64,000 bases of DNA from positions 62,001 to 126,000 of the forward strand of contig JAKLJW010000007.1 of assembly GCA_023150935.1 (NCBI GenBank). The letters run 5' to 3'. Position numbers and translations under genes: made by a program. Positions 19,578 through 28,032 of this stretch are shown piece after piece. The number at the start of each line of letters is the position of its first letter. Positions within the stretch are counted from its first letter, which is position 1. Source of the DNA: Candidatus Binatia bacterium (GTDB taxonomy: Bacteria > Desulfobacterota > Binatia > HRBIN30). Under the pieces are notes generated by a model. It saw nothing but the letters and a program-made list of their open reading frames with translations, did not search any database and was not told the origin of the DNA.

Positions 19578-20245
19578 TGAGTATCGCCGAGATCAAACAC
19601 CTCGCCACCACCGATCCGCTGCGGCGCCAGGTCGAACGCGGGCCCATCGACGACGAGATGTCGCCGATGGATCCGCCGGATGCCTACAAGCCGCCGGCGC
19701 TCGACCGCGTGCCGGTCGAGGAACTGCACCCCTTCCTACGCCGGTTCGTTTCCGAGCACGAACACCTTCTCGCGGAGATGGACCGGGTCGCCGCCGCGGT
19801 TCGCTCGGTTAAGCAGTCAGGGTTTACCCGCGAGGTGCATGGGGCGATCGAGACTTTCCTGAAAACCTTCGACGACGAGTTCGTCTCCCACAGCCGCATC
19901 GAGGAGACCATCTTGTTCGGCCCCCTCGCAGCCCGCTTGCTCGAAACCGGAGAGCACAGCAAGGGCCCCGAACCCACGACGGCGGTGGACCTGATGCTCG
20001 ACGAACACCTGCGCGCCAACCGGTTGGCGGCAGTGGTCGCGGGCTGTCTCGTGATGGCACCCATGATCAGGGACGAAGACGCCCGGCGCATCGTGGTTGG
20101 GACCGCCCTTAACGAGACCATGAATCTCGTGGAGTTGCTGCGCCTGCACATCTTCCGCGAGGACGGCATCGTCTTCGCGTCGGCTCATCGTCTCCTATCC
20201 CCCGACGAACTGAGCCGGATGCAGGTGACAACGAGCCTGCGGTGA
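19577..20245 (+). CDS. Hemerythrin-domain protein coupled to narI
   Basis: A 222-residue protein with a hemerythrin/HHE cation-binding four-helix bundle: FVSEHEHLLAEMD, FVSHSRIEETILF and RLHIFREDGIVF supply the expected His and Glu di-iron ligands after a roughly 50-residue N-terminal extension. Its ATG overlaps the narI stop (TGATG), so it is the last member of the nar operon. Hemerythrins of this kind bind O2 or NO; sensing or scavenging of nitric oxide made during nitrate respiration, or iron-centre protection, is the likely role, but this is inferred from context. Confidence 0.85.
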   Translation: MSIAEIKHLATTDPLRRQVERGPIDDEMSPMDPPDAYKPPALDRVPVEELHPFLRRFVSEHEHLLAEMDRVAAAVRSVKQSGFTREVHGAIETFLKTFDDEFVSHSRIEETILFGPLAARLLETGEHSKGPEPTTAVDLMLDEHLRANRLAAVVAGCLVMAPMIRDEDARRIVVGTALNETMNLVELLRLHIFREDGIVFASAHRLLSPDELSRMQVTTSLR

Positions 20246-20313
20246 CCGCGCGGGGCAGCGCCTCGGAGTCTTGAGCGACCGCCCTCGCCGTAGCCACCGC
20301 TGGAGGTGTCCCC

Positions 20314-21471
20314 GTGCCGTACGTCCGCCAGCCCTCGCGCTTCCTCGACGACGATCTGGATACCTTTCGCACGACCGTATCCGACTTCGTTGCCCGCGAG
20401 ATTCGACCGCACGCCGCCGCCTGGGAAGCGGCGGGCCAGTTCCCCCGCCAGCTCTACCGCAGCGCCGCGGCGGCGGGACTCATTGGCCTGCGCTACGATC
20501 CTGTCTGGGGCGGCGGTGGTGCGGGCCACCTCGCCACCTGCGTTCTCTGCGAGGAGCTTGCCAAAGGCGATACCCTGGGAACCGCCGTCGGTCTGATGGC
20601 ACAGTCGGAGTTCGCCCTGGCCATCGTCGCCGACGAGGCATCGGAGGAGCTCAAGCGCGCCGACCTCGCCCCCGCCATCCGCGGCGAGCTGATCGGCGCC
20701 ATCGGCGTCAGCGAACCCGGCGCCGGTTCCGACGTCGCCGCGATCTCGACGCGCGCCCGCCGCGACGGGGACGAGTACGTGATCAGCGGCCAGAAGACCT
20801 ATATCACCAACGGCACCCGGGCCGATTTCCTTTCGCTCGCCGTGCGCACCGGCGGCGAGGGCCCATCGGGCATATCGGTCGTCGTGTTTCCTACGGACAC
20901 TGCGGGCTTCAGCGTCGGACGGCGTCTCGAGAAGCTCGGCGCGCGCGCGTCGGATACGGCGGAGTTGTACTTCGACGAATGCCGCATTCCGGCTGCCAAC
21001 CTCGTCGGCCGCGAAGGCAAGGGCATGCGATACATCCTCTCGCACTTCGCCGGCGAGCGCCTGGTGATCGCGTCCCTGGCCGTCGGGTCGATGGAGCGCC
21101 TGCTTGAACTGGGGCTCGACTACGCCGCCTCGCGACGCGTGTTCGGCAACTCCCTCGCTTCTTTGCAAACGTGGCGGCATCGCTTTGCCGACATGCTCAC
21201 GCGGCTCGAAGCTACGCGGCTCATGGCCTATCAGGCCGCCGACCTGCTCGACCGCCGCGACCCGGCCGCCGAGCGCGCCGTGGCAATGGCCAAGGCCTAC
21301 GCCGCCGAGTCCGTCCAGTTCGTTGCCGCAGAGGTCCTTCAACTCCACGGCGGCTTCGGACAGATGGAGGAGTCGCCCATTCCGCGCTACTACCGCGATG
21401 TAGCCGGCTTCTCGATCGGCGCGGGAACATCGGAAATCCAACGCGAGATTATCGCTCGGGCGCTGTTTTGA
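20314..21471 (+). CDS. Acyl-CoA dehydrogenase with IVD/LCAD-type catalytic base
   Basis: FAD-dependent acyl-CoA dehydrogenase, 385 residues, starting with GTG 20314 behind GGAGG at 20302-20306. The usual catalytic-Glu site reads IGAGTSEIQ, with Ala where SCAD/MCAD have Glu. This is the isovaleryl-CoA and long-chain dehydrogenase pattern, in which the base comes from another helix; the matching residue here is Glu248 in AGERLVIA. So the enzyme is probably active and prefers branched or bulky acyl-CoAs. It lies between two hemerythrin genes but has its own start signals; a link to nitrate respiration is not implied by sequence. Confidence 0.9.
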   Translation: MPYVRQPSRFLDDDLDTFRTTVSDFVAREIRPHAAAWEAAGQFPRQLYRSAAAAGLIGLRYDPVWGGGGAGHLATCVLCEELAKGDTLGTAVGLMAQSEFALAIVADEASEELKRADLAPAIRGELIGAIGVSEPGAGSDVAAISTRARRDGDEYVISGQKTYITNGTRADFLSLAVRTGGEGPSGISVVVFPTDTAGFSVGRRLEKLGARASDTAELYFDECRIPAANLVGREGKGMRYILSHFAGERLVIASLAVGSMERLLELGLDYAASRRVFGNSLASLQTWRHRFADMLTRLEATRLMAYQAADLLDRRDPAAERAVAMAKAYAAESVQFVAAEVLQLHGGFGQMEESPIPRYYRDVAGFSIGAGTSEIQREIIARALF

Positions 21472-21631
21472 ACCACTCGCGCGGCACGGCTCGGAACGGG
21501 CGCCCGCCGGATGAATTTCGCTCCACGGACCGGCATTGGGGTCGCGACGCGGGCAACATGAATTGCCCGGCTAAACCGGCAAGCGAACTGCCAGCCCGCA
21601 AAGGCAGAGGCATCGCAGGAAAGGAAAGAGC

Positions 21632-22072
21632 ATGAGCACGACCATTAGCGAGGCAATGCACGATGACCACCGTCACTGCGACGAGTTGTTCGCACGCGCT
21701 GAAGAGCGCGTCGCCGCCGGCGACTTCGCGGGCGGCACTCAGGCGTTCACCGAGTTCGCCAGCGCACTCGAGCGGCACCTCAAGCTCGAGGAGGAAGTGC
21801 TGTTTCCGGCCCTCGAAGAAAAGACCGGCGGACCGATCGGGCCGACGCAGATGATGCGCCACGAGCACGAACAAATGCGCCAGGCACTTGCCTCCATGCG
21901 CGAAGGGCTGACGGCCCAGAACGGTCAGGCGTTCCTCGGCCAATCGGAAACCATGTTGATCCTCCTGCAACAGCACAACTTCAAGGAGGAGAACATTCTC
22001 TATCCGATGATGGACCGTGCCCTGGGGGCGGCTGCGGCCTCGTACATCGCCCAGGTGCAAGCGCGCACATGA
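21632..22072 (+). CDS. Hemerythrin-domain protein
   Basis: A 146-residue single-domain hemerythrin-like protein. Di-iron ligands appear in HDDHRHCDELF (residues 10-20), HLKLEEEVLFP, MMRHEHEQMR and QHNFKEENILYP, the complete H-HxxxE-H-HxxxE set. GGAAAG lies a few bases before the ATG. It overlaps the next gene (DUF2249) by four bases as ATGA. It is unlike the nar-coupled hemerythrin in length and sequence, so the two are not a recent duplication. Likely roles: NO or O2 binding, or repair of iron-sulfur centres, as for other hemerythrins near nitrogen-oxide genes. Confidence 0.88.
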   Translation: MSTTISEAMHDDHRHCDELFARAEERVAAGDFAGGTQAFTEFASALERHLKLEEEVLFPALEEKTGGPIGPTQMMRHEHEQMRQALASMREGLTAQNGQAFLGQSETMLILLQQHNFKEENILYPMMDRALGAAAASYIAQVQART

Positions 22073-22293
22073 GCGCCACACGCTTCGTCGATGTCTGCGG
22101 CCTGGCGCCGCCCGAACCGATGGAGCGTATTCTCGAAGCCCTGCGGACCCTGCCGCAGGGTGAAACGCTGCGGGTCCATATCCACCGCCAGCCTTATCCG
22201 CTGTATGACATCCTCGCCCGCGAGGGGTACGCCTGCGCGACCGCCGCGCGCGATGACGGGACTTTCGAGCTGACGATCCGGCACACCGGATGA
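22069..22293 (+). CDS. DUF2249 small protein
   Basis: A 74-residue protein of the DUF2249 family, a TusA-like fold, recognisable by FVDVCGLAPPEPMERILEAL at residues 6-25 and LRVHIHRQPYPLYDIL. In TusA-like proteins a Cys near the first helix carries sulfur; here Cys10 sits close to that place, but a sulfur-carrier role is unproven. It overlaps both neighbours by four bases (ATGA on each side), so the three genes are one translational unit. DUF2249, hemerythrins and NnrS-like proteins recur together in denitrification neighbourhoods. Confidence 0.82.
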   Translation: MSATRFVDVCGLAPPEPMERILEALRTLPQGETLRVHIHRQPYPLYDILAREGYACATAARDDGTFELTIRHTG

Positions 22294-23561
22294 ACACCGG
22301 AGCTCTATCGCTCGATCAGGCGCCGCCCATCTCCGTGCCGTGGCGCTTCTTTCTCACGGCGCCCCTTTTCGGGCTCGCCACCGCCCTGGTCCTGGCCTGG
22401 TACGGGCCCGCGATTCTCGAATCGCGGTGGTTGCCGGCCAGCGCGGCCGCGGTCCATCTCCTCACTCTCGGCTTCATTACCATGGTCATGGCCGGCGCCA
22501 TGATGCAGATGCTGCCGGTGGTCGCCGGGGCACCGGTACCACATCCACGCCTGGTCGCCTGGGGTCTGCACGTGCCTCTGACCGCCGGCACCGTTGCGCT
22601 GGTTGGTGGATTCCTCACCGGCACGCGCGGCGCCTTCCTTGCCGGCGCGCTGCTGCTCGCAACCTTCGCCGTTGTCTTCGTCGCCGTGGTTGCCCTCAGC
22701 CTGGCACGGGCGAAGAGCGCGTTCGGCACCGTCAACGGGATGTGGGCCGCGCTGATTGCGTTCGCGGTCACGGCCGCGCTCGGCGTGCCGATGGCATGGT
22801 CATTTGGCCGGGGAGCGTTTCCCGCCGCCTTCGGGTTATGGCGCGACCTCCACCCACTGTGGGGGCTTGGCGGCTGGGTCGGTTTGCTGGTCGTCGGCGT
22901 CGGTTACCAGGTGGTTCCCATGTTCCAGCTAACGCGACCCTACCCGCGCCTCATGACGTGGGCGGTTGCGCCACTGGGGCTTGCCGGGTTGGCGGCTGCG
23001 TCGCTGCTGCCGGGAACGTGGGCGCCCCGCACGGCAGGCACCATCGCGGCGCTGGCGCTCGCGGTTTTCGCCGCCGCGACCCTGGTCCTGCAGTCGACGC
23101 GCCGGCGCCGACTGCCGGATGTCTCCCTCACTTACTGGCGTGTGGCCATGGCCTCCTTGGCGGGCGCGGCGTTGCTCTTCGTCGCGAGACCGGCGTGGCC
23201 CGCGGCCAATGCCGCGCAACTCGAGGTCTTTTCCGTGCTGCTGGCTATCGTGGGCTTCGCTCTTTCGGTGATCGAGGGAATGCTGCTCAAGATCGTCCCC
23301 TTCCTGGCCTGGTTCCATCTCCAGGCGCGGGCCGGCTTGTCGGTGCGGGTGCCGAACGTGAAGGATTTCCTGCCGGATCGTCCGGCCCGCTGGCAGCTCC
23401 GCGCGCACGTGGCGGCGTTGTCCCTGCTGCTACCGGCAGTGGGGTGGCCGGCGGCGTTCTGGCCGGCGGTTGCGGCGTTCGCGGCCTCGCAGTGCGTTCT
23501 GGGCTGGAACCTCTGGCGCACAGCCTGGCGGTTCCGCACGGCTCTGGCGCAGTTGGGCTGA
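22290..23561 (+). CDS. Polytopic membrane protein, NnrS/heme-copper-oxidase-subunit-like
   Basis: A 423-residue protein with about twelve hydrophobic segments. Conserved histidines occur within helices (AAAVHLLTLGFITMVMAGAM, MQMLPVV, LWRDLHPLWGLGGWVGLL and FLAWFHLQAR), reminiscent of NnrS and of the small heme-copper-oxidase-I-like proteins found with DUF2249. It overlaps the DUF2249 gene by four bases and ends two bases before the convergent dGTPase gene. A heme- or copper-binding role in NO stress is inferred from relatives and context, not proven. Confidence 0.7.
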   Translation: MNTGALSLDQAPPISVPWRFFLTAPLFGLATALVLAWYGPAILESRWLPASAAAVHLLTLGFITMVMAGAMMQMLPVVAGAPVPHPRLVAWGLHVPLTAGTVALVGGFLTGTRGAFLAGALLLATFAVVFVAVVALSLARAKSAFGTVNGMWAALIAFAVTAALGVPMAWSFGRGAFPAAFGLWRDLHPLWGLGGWVGLLVVGVGYQVVPMFQLTRPYPRLMTWAVAPLGLAGLAAASLLPGTWAPRTAGTIAALALAVFAAATLVLQSTRRRRLPDVSLTYWRVAMASLAGAALLFVARPAWPAANAAQLEVFSVLLAIVGFALSVIEGMLLKIVPFLAWFHLQARAGLSVRVPNVKDFLPDRPARWQLRAHVAALSLLLPAVGWPAAFWPAVAAFAASQCVLGWNLWRTAWRFRTALAQLG

Positions 23562-23563
23562 CC

Positions 23564-24724
23564 CTACACCCTGGCTTCCGGGTCGAACAGCTTACGGTGC
23601 TCGTCGACCGCGAAGCGATCCGTCATGCCGGCGATGTAGTCGGCCACCACGCGCGCCTGCGGCTCGCCGGCTTTCCAGCGCGCCGCGATGTGCGGCGGCA
23701 ACTGCGCCGGTTCGGCCACATAGGCCTGGAACAGATCCGCGACGATCTTCTGCGCCTTGGTCGCCATACGCATCACTCGGTAATGCCGGTAGAGGTTCTG
23801 CATCAGGAAGTCCTTCAATTGCAGGCGTTTCTCCTCCAGCGCCGGGCTGAATCCGGCGAGCGGCTGCCCGTGGGCACGCACGGCGGCGACGCTGCCTATA
23901 CCGAGGGTGGCGACCCGATCGGTCACCGTGTTTATGAGATCGGTCACGAACTCATCCACCAGCGCGCGCTGGGCCTGGAAGCGCCAGATGCGGAATCCGG
24001 CCCCCGGAAACTCGGCTGCAATCCGCTCGAACGTCTCACGCCATAGCGTCACTTCGTGCAGTTGTTCGGCGCTCAGGAGACCCGACTTGAGCCCGTCGTC
24101 GATGTCGTGCGTGTTGTAGGCGATCTCGTCGGCGTAATCGACGATCTGGGCTTCCAGGCACGGCGCCGCACCGGGGTCGAAGGCGACGGCCAGCGGTTTC
24201 TCGTACGGCGGCGAGTGCTTGACGATCCCCTCGCGCACTTCCCAGCTAAGATTGAGACCGCGGAAATGCGGATAGCGCTCCTCTAGCAGGTCGACGATCC
24301 GCAAGCTTTGCGCGTTGTGCTCGAACCCGCCGCGCTCGGCCATGAGGTCGTTCAGAATCCGCTCGCCGGCATGGCCGAAGGGCGTGTGGCCGAGATCGTG
24401 CGCGAGGGCCACCGCCTCGGCGAGGTCGTTGTTGAGGCGCAACGTGCGCGCGATCGTACGCGTGATCTGCGCCGTCTCCACGGTGTGGGTGAGCCGCGTA
24501 CGGTAGTAGTCGCCCTCGTGGTTCACGAAGACCTGGGTCTTGTACTCCAAACGGCGAAAGGCCGTGGAATGAATGATGCGATCCCGATCCCGCTGGAACG
24601 CGAGACGGAAGGCGTGCTCGTCCTCGGGATGCGCTCGCCCACGGCTCTGCCGGCTGCGCATCGCGTAGGGCGCCAGGGCAGCATCCTCGTCGGCCTCGAG
24701 CCGCGCGCGATCGACGATGCTCAT
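23564..24724 (-). CDS. dgt: dGTP triphosphohydrolase-like HD protein
   Basis: HD-superfamily dNTP triphosphohydrolase predicted to split dGTP (or other dNTPs) into nucleoside and triphosphate, limiting dNTP pools. Metal-binding motifs are RLTHTVETAQ (H), ALAHDLGHTPFGHAGE (HD plus H) and VDYADEIAYNTHDIDDG (D). It is 386 residues from ATG 24724, with GTG 24730 a possible alternative. The N-terminus YAMRSRQSRGRAHPE and RDRDRIIHSTAFRRLEYKTQ match the Dgt type-2 group. Divergent from the DUF72 gene with about 50 bases between. Confidence 0.92.
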   Translation of the reverse strand: MSIVDRARLEADEDAALAPYAMRSRQSRGRAHPEDEHAFRLAFQRDRDRIIHSTAFRRLEYKTQVFVNHEGDYYRTRLTHTVETAQITRTIARTLRLNNDLAEAVALAHDLGHTPFGHAGERILNDLMAERGGFEHNAQSLRIVDLLEERYPHFRGLNLSWEVREGIVKHSPPYEKPLAVAFDPGAAPCLEAQIVDYADEIAYNTHDIDDGLKSGLLSAEQLHEVTLWRETFERIAAEFPGAGFRIWRFQAQRALVDEFVTDLINTVTDRVATLGIGSVAAVRAHGQPLAGFSPALEEKRLQLKDFLMQNLYRHYRVMRMATKAQKIVADLFQAYVAEPAQLPPHIAARWKAGEPQARVVADYIAGMTDRFAVDEHRKLFDPEARV

Positions 24725-24775
24725 GGGCACTGACCCGGTGGTCGCCGTCCAGGCCCTCTGGTAGCCTTTGTCGTC

Positions 24776-25690
24776 ATGAATACCCCCGCCGCCGAGCCGC
24801 GGTTCCGTGTCGGCACGGCCTCATGGACCGACCCGACGTTGCTGGCGGCGTCGTTCTACCCGCCCGAGGCGAGGACCGCCGAGCGGCGGCTGCGATTCTA
24901 TGCGGCGCATTTCGACACCGTCGAGGTCGACTCGACCTACTACGCCCTGCCGAGCGAGCGCAATTCGATCCTCTGGGCCGCTCGCACCCCGGACGATTTC
25001 CGCTTCAGCATCAAAGCCTTCGCCTTTCTGACCCAGCATGCTGCCGAGACCCGCGCTCTGCCGCAAGCGCTGCGCGCGTCCTTACCGGCCGACGCCCTTG
25101 CCCAACCGCGGATCGAGCGACCGCCGCCCGAGGTTAGCGATCTGGCCTTCGACATGTTTCGCTCCGCCCTCGTGCCGCTCGACCGCGCCGGCAAACTCGG
25201 TTGCGTTCTCTTGCAGTTCCCGCCGTGGTTCGCGGCCACGCCCGCCCATGAAGCTTACCTCGATCTCTGCCGAGCGAAGCTACCCGGCTATCGGCTCGCC
25301 GTCGAGTTCCGTCATCGTAGCTGGTTCGGCCCACGCGCCGAGCGTACCCGCGCGTTCCTGGCCGAGCGTGACCTCGTACTCGTCTGCCTCGACGCCCCCG
25401 CGGCGCCATCGATTCCGCTTGCCCCGTTCGTCACGACCACGGACATCGCTTACGTGCGCCTGCACGGGCGCAACCGCGAGGCCTGGTTCGCGCGCCATCG
25501 GAGCGCCGCGGAACGCTTCAAGTACCTCTATTCGGACCGGGAGTTACGCGAGTGCGCGGAACAGATTCGCCGCCTCGATCGCGCCCGCACGATCTACGTC
25601 CTGTTCAATAACTGCTACGCGGACTACGGCGTCCGCAACGCCGCCACGATGCGCGGCCTGCTGGCGGGCGACGCACTCGGCACGGCGTGA
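24776..25690 (+). CDS. DUF72 family protein
   Basis: A 304-residue TIM-barrel-like protein of the DUF72 (YecE) family. Typical elements are RVGTASWTDPTLL, FDTVEVDSTYYALPS, FRFSIKAFAFLTQHA, LAVEFRHRSWF, DIAYVRLHGRNREAW and YVLFNNCYADYGVRNA. The family is widespread and its biochemical role is not firmly known; nuclease or radiation-response roles have been suggested for some members. It starts 51 bases from the divergent dgt gene and ends nine bases before the convergent gene at 25700. Confidence 0.9.
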   Translation: MNTPAAEPRFRVGTASWTDPTLLAASFYPPEARTAERRLRFYAAHFDTVEVDSTYYALPSERNSILWAARTPDDFRFSIKAFAFLTQHAAETRALPQALRASLPADALAQPRIERPPPEVSDLAFDMFRSALVPLDRAGKLGCVLLQFPPWFAATPAHEAYLDLCRAKLPGYRLAVEFRHRSWFGPRAERTRAFLAERDLVLVCLDAPAAPSIPLAPFVTTTDIAYVRLHGRNREAWFARHRSAAERFKYLYSDRELRECAEQIRRLDRARTIYVLFNNCYADYGVRNAATMRGLLAGDALGTA

Positions 25691-25699
25691 CGCCGGCAG

Positions 25700-26101
25700 C
25701 TACCGGCACTGCAGCCTGATCGCAATCGAGTGCGACAGGTCGTCTAGGTAGCCGATCCACCGGTCGGCCCAGCCGTACTTCTCTCGAAACGCGCGGCGCA
25801 CCGCCTCGTGACCCTGGGGGTTGGGCAGCTCCGCAGCCGTGCACTGTACGACCCGATCGCCGCGGGTCAGCTCGACCTGCGGCCGCGCCCGCAGATGCGC
25901 CAGAAACGGCCGATCCGGATGCGCCGCCTCGATCAGCGTTCCCTGCGGGGTATCGGCGATCCAGATTCGCGTGGTGCGCTTGCTGCCGTCATCGGCAACC
26001 GTGGCGAGCAACACCACTTCCTTCGCCTCGGCCGCAAGCAGCGACACCGCCGCCACCACGGCGACCAGAAGGATGGCCGCGAGCAGTGCCCAACGCAGCA
26101 T
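25700..26101 (-). CDS. Membrane-anchored split-barrel flavin/F420-type protein
   Basis: A 133-residue protein with one N-terminal membrane helix (residues 2-23) followed by a small domain. RTTRIWIADTPQGTLIEA, HLRARPQVELTRGDRV and AVRRAFREKYGWADRWIG resemble the split-beta-barrel nitroreductase/deazaflavin-binding (DDN-like) family, so it may bind FMN or F420. AGGAGG sits seven bases before the ATG. It follows the CoA ligase by 48 bases and an LLM oxidoreductase further up, so the three look like an operon. Family assignment is from pattern memory and is moderate; substrate unknown. Confidence 0.6.
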   Translation of the reverse strand: MLRWALLAAILLVAVVAAVSLLAAEAKEVVLLATVADDGSKRTTRIWIADTPQGTLIEAAHPDRPFLAHLRARPQVELTRGDRVVQCTAAELPNPQGHEAVRRAFREKYGWADRWIGYLDDLSHSIAIRLQCR

Positions 26102-26149
26102 TCGTTCGCCTCCTCTCCGTCCGCTGTCGCCGCGAACCCCCTGCGGACA

Positions 26150-27976
26150 CTACCGGTCCAACAGATGCGCACGCTCCGATTTCTCGAACTCCTTGCGCAA
26201 CGCGTCGTAATCGGCAGGTGCGAGGGGCCGATACCGGTCGTCGCCGCGCCGCCGGTAGTAGACCTGCGTACCCGCCGGCAAACGCTGGAGGTCGAAGTGA
26301 ACCTTCTTCATGTTGCGCACCAGCACCTTCTGCGTTTGCGTGTACTCGAAGTCGTCGACGACGCGCACGTAGTCCGGAAACCACTTCGGATCCAGACTCC
26401 CGCCGCTCACCTGGGCTTCGCACCAATCGAAGAACGCCTTGGGGTCGAACTTCGCGCCGCCGCGCAGCTTCACGGCGGCCATTACGTGCTCGTCCGAAAC
26501 CGCGCACGGCACTCCGTAAGCCACCGCCAGCGCAACGTCCCGGTGCTCGGAAAGAATGCGGCCCACCTGGGCCGCGGAAAAATTCTCGCCGTCCTTGCGG
26601 ATCCAGTCGTCCGTTCGCCCATCGAAGAACAGATAACGCCTGCCATCCCGTTCGAGGATGTGCCCGAGATCGCCGGAGTGGTAGACGCCGTCGCGGTACT
26701 TGTCGCTGTTGGCGCCCGGATTGTCGAAGTAACCCTGAAAGAGTGCCGTATCCTCGGCGACCCGGCAGATCTCGCCGACGCACTGCTCGTAGTTCAGAAG
26801 CTTGCCGTCCGGACCGATCTCGGCCGGCGGGCACTCGCGGCCCGCGCTGTCGATTATCTTCACCGCGGTATCGGTTATCTCGCCGACGCTGCCGCGCGGG
26901 TCGCCTCGGCGCCGGAAAGTGCTGATGGCAGCCTCGGTCGAGCCGTAAAGCTCGAACATGTCATCGAGACCCATCCAGGCACTGAACTTCTCGATGTCCG
27001 GCGGCGCCGCGCCGTTGCCGACGGCCCAGCGCAACTTGTTGCGCGGATTCCTGGTGATCTCCGCCGCGATGCGCGCCTCGTCGCCGCCGTACTCGCGCTC
27101 GATAGCGCCGAGCACGTAGTGCACCGGTTCGCCTACGTAGTTCCAGAAAGTTGAACCGTACCGCAACACGTCGGGCACGAACTGACTGGCGCTGAAGCGC
27201 TCGCGGATACCGAGACTGCCGCTCGCCCACAGTGCCGGCATAAGACCGAGGAAGATGGAATTCGAGTGGAACAGCGGCATGCAAGCATAACCGACATCGT
27301 CGGGCGTGAGGCCCAGATTCGACGACACCCCGAGGCCGATGCCGCAGAGTTTCATGTGGTTGTTGTTGATGCCCTTGGGCAGACCGGTGGTCCCGGAGGT
27401 GTAGATGATCATGAGGTTGCGATCCGGGGCGACGTCGACCCCGGGTGCGTCGAGCGACTTCTCGGGACCACCGACCTCGGCTGCCACACAGGCTCGCAGA
27501 TCGACGCTTGCCGGCACCTTGCCCCCCGGCTGCGTTGGCAGCACGAGGATGTTCTCCGGCGCGATCGCCGGCAGCTCTTGCCTGACGCGCTCCACCTCGG
27601 GCAGGAAGCGCTCGTCCACGATGAGAATCCGCGCCTGCGACTGATTGATGACCCCGGAGAGCACGCCGCCGCGCAGGCCCGTGTTGACGCCGAACAGCAG
27701 TAATCCGGCATAGGCACAGCCGCCGTACAACGCCAGGAGTTCGAGGTGGTTTTCCAGGATCATGGCGACGTGCCCCGGACGTGCATCGTCGATCGAGCCG
27801 AGGCGGCGCAACAGGAAGTGCCCCGTGCGCACCGACTCGTCACGATACTGGCGATACGTCCAGGTGCGGTCGCCGTGCATCAGGAAAATCTTCTTCTCGA
27901 GCGCCGGGTGCTGTGCCCGCGCCTCGATCTGGCCGCCGATGGTAAACGGCGCGGTGATTGCGATTGGTTCTGCCAT
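26150..27976 (-). CDS. Fatty/bile-type acyl-CoA synthetase (AMP-forming)
   Basis: ANL-superfamily ligase activating a carboxylic acid to its CoA thioester through an acyl-AMP. P-loop IIYTSGTTGLPKGI lies near residue 210; LYGSTEAAIS and YHSGDLGHILERDGRRYLFF follow, then GRTDDWIRKDGENFSAAQV, the hinge region. The long 608-residue form with a tolerant C-terminus resembles FadD6/FATP-type very-long-chain or steroid acyl-CoA synthetases. The start is ATG 27976, with AGGAG just upstream; the frame is open 20 codons further but lacks a signal. It follows the LLM gene by 56 bases. Confidence 0.88.
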   Translation of the reverse strand: MAEPIAITAPFTIGGQIEARAQHPALEKKIFLMHGDRTWTYRQYRDESVRTGHFLLRRLGSIDDARPGHVAMILENHLELLALYGGCAYAGLLLFGVNTGLRGGVLSGVINQSQARILIVDERFLPEVERVRQELPAIAPENILVLPTQPGGKVPASVDLRACVAAEVGGPEKSLDAPGVDVAPDRNLMIIYTSGTTGLPKGINNNHMKLCGIGLGVSSNLGLTPDDVGYACMPLFHSNSIFLGLMPALWASGSLGIRERFSASQFVPDVLRYGSTFWNYVGEPVHYVLGAIEREYGGDEARIAAEITRNPRNKLRWAVGNGAAPPDIEKFSAWMGLDDMFELYGSTEAAISTFRRRGDPRGSVGEITDTAVKIIDSAGRECPPAEIGPDGKLLNYEQCVGEICRVAEDTALFQGYFDNPGANSDKYRDGVYHSGDLGHILERDGRRYLFFDGRTDDWIRKDGENFSAAQVGRILSEHRDVALAVAYGVPCAVSDEHVMAAVKLRGGAKFDPKAFFDWCEAQVSGGSLDPKWFPDYVRVVDDFEYTQTQKVLVRNMKKVHFDLQRLPAGTQVYYRRRGDDRYRPLAPADYDALRKEFEKSERAHLLDR

Positions 27977-28032
27977 AGCTCCTGTTCCTCGGTGAGTCTC
28001 GTGACCGGATGCAATTGGCGTCGCGCCCGCGG

